Source: Paraburkholderia sp. BL10I2N1
GTDB taxonomy: Bacteria; Pseudomonadota; Gammaproteobacteria; Burkholderiales; Burkholderiaceae
Assembly (NCBI RefSeq): GCF_004361815.1
Contig: NZ_SNWA01000002.1
Span: forward strand, 2,108,001-2,172,000
Length of the DNA: 64,000 nucleotides
Direction of reading: 5' to 3'
Shown: in pieces, positions 59,464 to 64,000 of the stretch
Layout: every line of letters starts with the position of its first letter
Position numbering within the stretch: the stretch's first letter is position 1
The notes under the pieces: model-generated
Seen by the model: only the letters and a program-made list of their open reading frames with translations
What the model was told of the DNA's origin: nothing
Databases searched by the model: none
Made by a program: the position numbers and the translations under genes

Positions 59464-62400
59464 CGTCGCCTCCGGCCTTCGGGCCAGACGCCGGTGCGTC
59501 GTGCGGCGTTCCCGTGTCGCCGAGCAGACGGCTCGCGAGCGAGGCCAGTCCGCGTACCGGCAGACCGAGCCATGTGGGCCGGTTGGCCGCTTCATAGCGG
59601 ATTTCGTAGGCGGCTTTTTCGATCAGGAACAGATTGAGCAAGGCTTCCTCGAAGTCGGGTGCAACGAGTGGTTGCGGGGAGTCCGCCACCGCTGCGCGGT
59701 ATTGTTCGAGGAAAGCCTCGCCCGCATAGCCGCGGAAGCGGTCGAAAAGAGCACGTTTGCGATCGGCGGTTTGCTGCGGCGCGTTTTCGGTGGTCGATTG
59801 CGCCGCGGCACTTGCATACGACAGCGAGCGCAACAGGCCCGCGACATCGCGCAGCGGACTCGACTTCATGCGCCGCTCTTCGAGCGTGCGCGCCGGTTCG
59901 CCTTCGAAGTCGATCAGGTAGGCGTCGCCCTGCGCTACCAGCACCTGGCCCAGATGGAAATCGCCATGAATGCGGATGCGCAGCGCATTCGCTTCCGGCG
60001 GCACGAGTTGCGCGACGGCGGCCGTCAACGCGGTGCGGCGGTCGAGCAGGCTCTGCGCGAGTTCGCGGATGTCGTCGGCGAGATGGTCGAGCCTTTCGCC
60101 AAGGACGTCGAGCGCAGCGGCGAGCATCGACTCCGTGCCATCCGTCCACGCCTTGACCTGTTCCGCCGTCGCCCGCTCAGGAGCGAAGGCGGGTTTGTCC
60201 GAAGGCGACGCCAGCGCGACGTGCAGTTCGCCGAGCCGTTTGCCGATGGTGCCGGCAAGCGCGCAATAGCCTTCGATGGCTTCTTCCTCGTTAGCGCGGT
60301 CCGACGACGCTTCGTTGCCTTCGATCGCCAGCGCGAGTTCATCGACTGAGCGGCGCAGATAGTCGAGCGCCCAGTTCCACGCGTCGCCCTGGTTGTCGAT
60401 GAAGCCTTGCAGGATCGCCAGCGTATGCGGCACGCCCGCCGGATCGACCCGTACGACTTCGCCATAGAGCGGGGCGGTGTTCTGATAGCCGATCTCCGTC
60501 AGATAGCGGCTCATTTCCGTTTCCGGATGGACGCCGTCGACCAGCCGGCGCACCAGCTTCAGCACGGCCGCATCCGCAATCACGAGCGAGCTGTTGCTCT
60601 GCTCGGCGGCAAGCCAGCGGATTTCGGGCATTTCGCCCAGGTCGCGGAGTTCGTCGAAGCGCTCGGTCGGCACGAAGCGGATTTCGCTCTTCTGCACAGT
60701 CGGGACGGCCGCGCCCTCACGCATCTTGCGCAGCACGCCGTGTGCGAACAGAGGCAGTGAGAACGCGTCCGTCAGGTGCCCGACGTTGCGGCCGCGGCGC
60801 ACGCGCGCCAGCGCGAGTTGCATGAAGAGCGGCGTCGTGGTGTCGGTGCCCCATGTAATCGCAATGGGCACCACGTAACGCTCGGTATGGTCGGCGACGT
60901 CCACCTCGATTTCGGTGAACGCGAAGCCTCCGTTGGGGATCGTGGTCAGCGCGGCAAGGCGCACCGCGCCCATCTTTTGGTCTTTCGACGCAAACCAGCG
61001 GCGGCGGCTCAGCCAGGACGGCAGCACTTCCGATTCGAGCAGGCGGACGTTTTCGGGTGTCGCTCCGGTTTGCCCTTCGCGGATCACGATCGTGACGAAT
61101 TCGGGCAGCGGCTCGGGTTGCGCCTGGCTCCATGTCGGGCGCTGGCCACCCGAGCAGAGCAGGAACCACAGGAAACCGTATGGCGGGAACGTCAGCAGAT
61201 AGGTGAGCTGGCCGATCGCGGGAAATACGGAGTCGGCTGTCATCTCGATCGGCACCGAACCGGCGAATTCCGACAGATCGAGTTCGACGGCCTGCGGCGC
61301 ACGCGACAGATTGGCGACGCACAGGATCGCCGGTTCGCCCGGCATTTCGCGCAGGTACGCAAGGATCTTGCGGTTCTCCGGCTTCAGGAAGCGGATGCCG
61401 CCACGACCGAACGCCTGTTTCGCGCGACGGGTGGCGAGCATGCGGCGCGTCCAGTTCAGCAACGAATGCGGATCGCGGCTTTGCGCTTCGACATTGACCG
61501 CATCGAAGCCATACAGCGCACCCATCACAGGCGGCAGAACGAGCTGTTCGGGATCGGCGCGCGAAAAACCGCCGTTACGGTCCGACGACCATTGCATCGG
61601 CGTGCGCACCCCATCGCGGTCGCCGAGGTGGATGTTGTCGCCCATGCCGAGTTCGTCGCCGTAATAGATGACGGGCGTACCGGGCATCGACAGCAGCAGC
61701 GAATTGATCAGTTCGATCCGGCGACGGTCGCGCTCCATCAAGGGCGCAAGGCGCCGGCGAATACCGAGGTTCAGCCGTGCGCGGCGATCGCTTGCGTAGG
61801 TATTCCACAGATAGTCGCGCTCGGAATCGGTGACCATCTCGAGCGTGAGTTCATCGTGATTGCGCAGGAAAATTGCCCACTGGTTGGATTCGGCGAGGTC
61901 CGGCGTCTGCCGCATGATGTCGGTGATCGGGAAGCGGTCTTCGCTCGCGATCGACATGTAGATGCGCGGCATCAGCGGGAAGTGGAACGCCATATGGCAT
62001 TCGTCTTCGTCGCCGAAATATTCCTTCACGTCCTCCGGCCACTGGTTCGCTTCGGCGAGCAGCATCCGGTTCGGATATTCGGCGTCGATAGTCGCGCGGA
62101 TTTTCTTGAGGACGGCGTGCGTCTCCGGCAGGTTCTCGTTGTTCGTGCCTTCACGTTCGACGAGATACGGCACCGCATCGAGCCGCAGCCCGTCGATGCC
62201 CATGTCGAGCCAGAAGCGCATGACATGCAATACCTCGCGCAGCACGGCGGGATTATCGAAATTCAGGTCGGGCTGATGCGAGTAGAAGCGGTGCCAGAAG
62301 TACGCGCCCGCGACGGGATCGTGGGTCCAGTTCGACGGCTCCGAGTCGATGAAGATGATCCGCGTCTCTATGTATTTCTGGTCGGTGTCGGACCATACGT

Positions 62401-62902
62401 AGTAGTTGCGATGGTTCGAACCGGGTTTCGCGCGCCGCGCGCGCTGAAACCACGGATGCTGATCCGACGTGTGGTTGATGACCAGTTCCGTGATCACGCG
62501 AAGGCCACGCGCATGCGCTTCCTGGATGAAGTGCTTGACGTCGGACAGGCTGCCGTAATCCGGATGCACATTGCGGTAGTCGGCGATGTCGTAGCCGTCG
62601 TCGCGGCGCGGCGACGGATAGAACGGCAGCAGCCAGATCGCATCGACACCGAGTTCGGCGATGTAGTCGAGCTTCGCAATCAGCCCCGGAAAATCGCCGA
62701 CGCCGTCGTTGTTCGCGTCGAAGAACGATTTGATGTGCACCTGATAGATGATTGCGTCCTTGTACCAGAGCGGATCGTCGTGCAGGGCCGACGGTTTGCC
62801 GCGCCGCGCCACGCTTTTGGCCGCTTTCGCGCTGTCGCCGGGCGATGCCGCGGCGCTCGTGTGCGCGTGCGAGGTGCCCTCGGGAGAATCGTCGCGTTTC
62901 AT
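59456..62902 (-). CDS. treS: Trehalose synthase / maltokinase fusion (TreS-Pep2)
   Basis: An 1148-residue two-domain enzyme. The N-terminal GH13 domain (about 45-590) interconverts trehalose and maltose: [38 protein letters not shown] (nucleophile Asp), [19 protein letters not shown] (acid/base Glu), [15 protein letters not shown]. The C-terminal domain (about 610-1125) is a maltokinase: [15 protein letters not shown] start, [17 protein letters not shown] (catalytic Asp) and [11 protein letters not shown] (metal Asp). It would make maltose and phosphorylate it with ATP to maltose 1-phosphate for GlgE. It overlaps glgE by four bases and glgB by eight. Such fusions are known in proteobacteria. 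Confidence 0.95.
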   Translation of the reverse strand: MKRDDSPEGTSHAHTSAAASPGDSAKAAKSVARRGKPSALHDDPLWYKDAIIYQVHIKSFFDANNDGVGDFPGLIAKLDYIAELGVDAIWLLPFYPSPRRDDGYDIADYRNVHPDYGSLSDVKHFIQEAHARGLRVITELVINHTSDQHPWFQRARRAKPGSNHRNYYVWSDTDQKYIETRIIFIDSEPSNWTHDPVAGAYFWHRFYSHQPDLNFDNPAVLREVLHVMRFWLDMGIDGLRLDAVPYLVEREGTNNENLPETHAVLKKIRATIDAEYPNRMLLAEANQWPEDVKEYFGDEDECHMAFHFPLMPRIYMSIASEDRFPITDIMRQTPDLAESNQWAIFLRNHDELTLEMVTDSERDYLWNTYASDRRARLNLGIRRRLAPLMERDRRRIELINSLLLSMPGTPVIYYGDELGMGDNIHLGDRDGVRTPMQWSSDRNGGFSRADPEQLVLPPVMGALYGFDAVNVEAQSRDPHSLLNWTRRMLATRRAKQAFGRGGIRFLKPENRKILAYLREMPGEPAILCVANLSRAPQAVELDLSEFAGSVPIEMTADSVFPAIGQLTYLLTFPPYGFLWFLLCSGGQRPTWSQAQPEPLPEFVTIVIREGQTGATPENVRLLESEVLPSWLSRRRWFASKDQKMGAVRLAALTTIPNGGFAFTEIEVDVADHTERYVVPIAITWGTDTTTPLFMQLALARVRRGRNVGHLTDAFSLPLFAHGVLRKMREGAAVPTVQKSEIRFVPTERFDELRDLGEMPEIRWLAAEQSNSSLVIADAAVLKLVRRLVDGVHPETEMSRYLTEIGYQNTAPLYGEVVRVDPAGVPHTLAILQGFIDNQGDAWNWALDYLRRSVDELALAIEGNEASSDRANEEEAIEGYCALAGTIGKRLGELHVALASPSDKPAFAPERATAEQVKAWTDGTESMLAAALDVLGERLDHLADDIRELAQSLLDRRTALTAAVAQLVPPEANALRIRIHGDFHLGQVLVAQGDAYLIDFEGEPARTLEERRMKSSPLRDVAGLLRSLSYASAAAQSTTENAPQQTADRKRALFDRFRGYAGEAFLEQYRAAVADSPQPLVAPDFEEALLNLFLIEKAAYEIRYEAANRPTWLGLPVRGLASLASRLLGDTGTPHDAPASGPKAGGDDE

Positions 62903-64000
62903 ATCGCACCTTCATTCGGAGAGTCGAACCCGATGTCCGTCTCGCTGGCGGGCTCGGGAATAGGGCGTGGCAGCCCGCCGGTGGGGGCGATGCGCCAGAT
63001 CGCAAACGGCCGCACGCCGGGGTCGAGCCGTATGTGCTGCCATCGGCCGTACCATTCGAAGCGCTCGCTGGTCATCTGGTCGACGACTTCGATCGCCGCC
63101 TGATCGTGCAGATGCCAGTGCGCGAACGTCGCCCATGACAGCTCGATATCCGCGCCCTGTTCGTTGAACGGATCGAGGTTGATCGCGACGATGATCACGT
63201 TGTCGCGCACCTCGGTCGCTTTCTCGAAGAACAGGATATGTTCATTGTGCGCGGGCAGGAACGTGACGTTCAAATGAGTGTGCAGGGCAGGGTTCGCGCG
63301 GCGGATGCGGTTGAGCGCCGTAATCTCTCCGACGATGTTGCCTGGCCGATGCCAGTCCCACGCACGCAGCTGGTACTTCTCGGAGTCGAGATATTCCTCG
63401 CTGTTCGGCAGCGCGGCCGCCTCGCACAGTTCAAAGCCGCTGTAGACACCCCACAGGCCAGACAGCGTTGCGGCGAGCGCCGCGCGAATCACGAAGCCCG
63501 CGCGCCCCGACGACTGCAGATGACGCGGATTGATGTCCGGCGTATTGACGAAGAAATTCGGCCGGTACACCTCGCGCGCGTTGCTTTGCGTCAGTTCGGT
63601 CAGGTAGTCGGTGAAATCGCGCTTCGATTCGCGCCACGTGAAATAGGTGTACGACTGCGAGAAGCCGACCTTCGCGAGGCGATACATCATGCGCGGCCGT
63701 GTGAACGCTTCCGACAGGAAGATCGTGTCGGGGTGGCGCGCTCGGACGTCGGCGATCATCCACTCCCAGAACGGCAGCGGCTTCGTGTGCGGATTGTCGA
63801 CGCGGAAGATCTGCACGCCCGCTTCGATCCAGAACAGGATCACTTCGCGCAACGCAAGCCACAGCCCCGGCTTCGCGTCGTGTGCGTAGAAATCCGGGTT
63901 CACGATGTCCTGATACTTCTTCGGCGGATTTTCCGCGTAGCGCAGCGTGCCGTCGGGGCGCCACGCGAACCATGTCGGATGCTCCTTCAGCCACGGGTGG
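62899..64000 (-). CDS. glgE: Alpha-1,4-glucan:maltose-1-phosphate maltosyltransferase, C-terminal part
   Basis: The gene continues past the right window edge; about 367 codons are inside. GlgE adds maltosyl units from maltose 1-phosphate to alpha-1,4-glucan. The segment [20 protein letters not shown] is in frame from the edge, followed by [20 protein letters not shown] (nucleophile Asp), [20 protein letters not shown] (acid/base Glu), [14 protein letters not shown] and the C-terminal beta domain. An internal Met at 63903 is not the start. It is upstream of treS in the same operon. Confidence 0.94.
   Translation of the reverse strand, partial: HPWLKEHPTWFAWRPDGTLRYAENPPKKYQDIVNPDFYAHDAKPGLWLALREVILFWIEAGVQIFRVDNPHTKPLPFWEWMIADVRARHPDTIFLSEAFTRPRMMYRLAKVGFSQSYTYFTWRESKRDFTDYLTELTQSNAREVYRPNFFVNTPDINPRHLQSSGRAGFVIRAALAATLSGLWGVYSGFELCEAAALPNSEEYLDSEKYQLRAWDWHRPGNIVGEITALNRIRRANPALHTHLNVTFLPAHNEHILFFEKATEVRDNVIIVAINLDPFNEQGADIELSWATFAHWHLHDQAAIEVVDQMTSERFEWYGRWQHIRLDPGVRPFAIWRIAPTGGLPRPIPEPASETDIGFDSPNEGAI

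Noticed and set aside
60776..63103. A 775-codon open frame on the plus strand across treS and glgE
   Set aside because: It is the exact antisense of genes with intact catalytic motifs, and its composition (Arg/Val/His-rich, no family pattern) is the mirror of high-GC3 codons.

Overview
The window looks like a piece of the second replicon of a Burkholderia sensu lato species (Paraburkholderia or Caballeronia type). This rests on high G+C, strong GC3 bias, and a gene order I know from that group: prpD/prpC, a CitE-like lyase, mdh, a GntR regulator, sdhCDAB-sdhE, gltA, leuCDB, asd, fimV, truA, trpF-trpB-methyltransferase-trpA, accD, folC, SPOR protein, cvpA, purF, metZ. The species is not determined.

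Layout. (1) 1-10.7 kb is a propionate/TCA island: 2-methylcitrate genes, a CitE-like lyase and malate dehydrogenase on the minus strand, then a divergent GntR regulator, succinate dehydrogenase and citrate synthase on the plus strand. A perfect 24-bp palindrome lies between mdh and the regulator. (2) 10.7-29.9 kb is a plus-strand housekeeping block for leucine, aspartate-family, tryptophan, fatty-acid, folate, purine and methionine synthesis. It contains an apparent SAM-II riboswitch with a terminator before metZ, a Thr/Ile/Lys-rich mini-ORF before asd, an entericidin-like lipoprotein next to leuC and a DNA methyltransferase inside the trp genes. (3) 29.9-47.9 kb is a variable region: an AraC regulator, an FKBP, a sensor-less histidine-kinase-like protein, a CorC-type membrane protein, two glycoside hydrolases, a Tat-exported phospholipase C, a RidA/amidohydrolase pair, small secreted proteins and a winged-helix/TPR regulator. 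Several genes here are decayed. (4) 47.9-64.0 kb is a minus-strand alpha-glucan/trehalose operon: glgE, a treS-maltokinase fusion, glgB, glgX, treZ, malQ, treY.

How the genes work together. TreS-maltokinase, GlgE and GlgB can build branched glucan from trehalose. GlgX, MalQ, TreY and TreZ can break glucan back down to trehalose and glucose, which closes a storage/osmoprotectant cycle. The first block joins methylcitrate-cycle entry to the succinate-to-citrate arc of the TCA cycle.

I saw no tRNA or rRNA genes, insertion sequences, CRISPR arrays, prophage genes or replication origin. The window cuts through prpD at its left end and glgE at its right end. The most interesting signals are regulatory (asd leader, metZ riboswitch, mdh/gntR palindrome) and traces of local decay (internally deleted nitroreductase, altered GH63 tail, DUF1479 and alpha/beta-hydrolase remnants).
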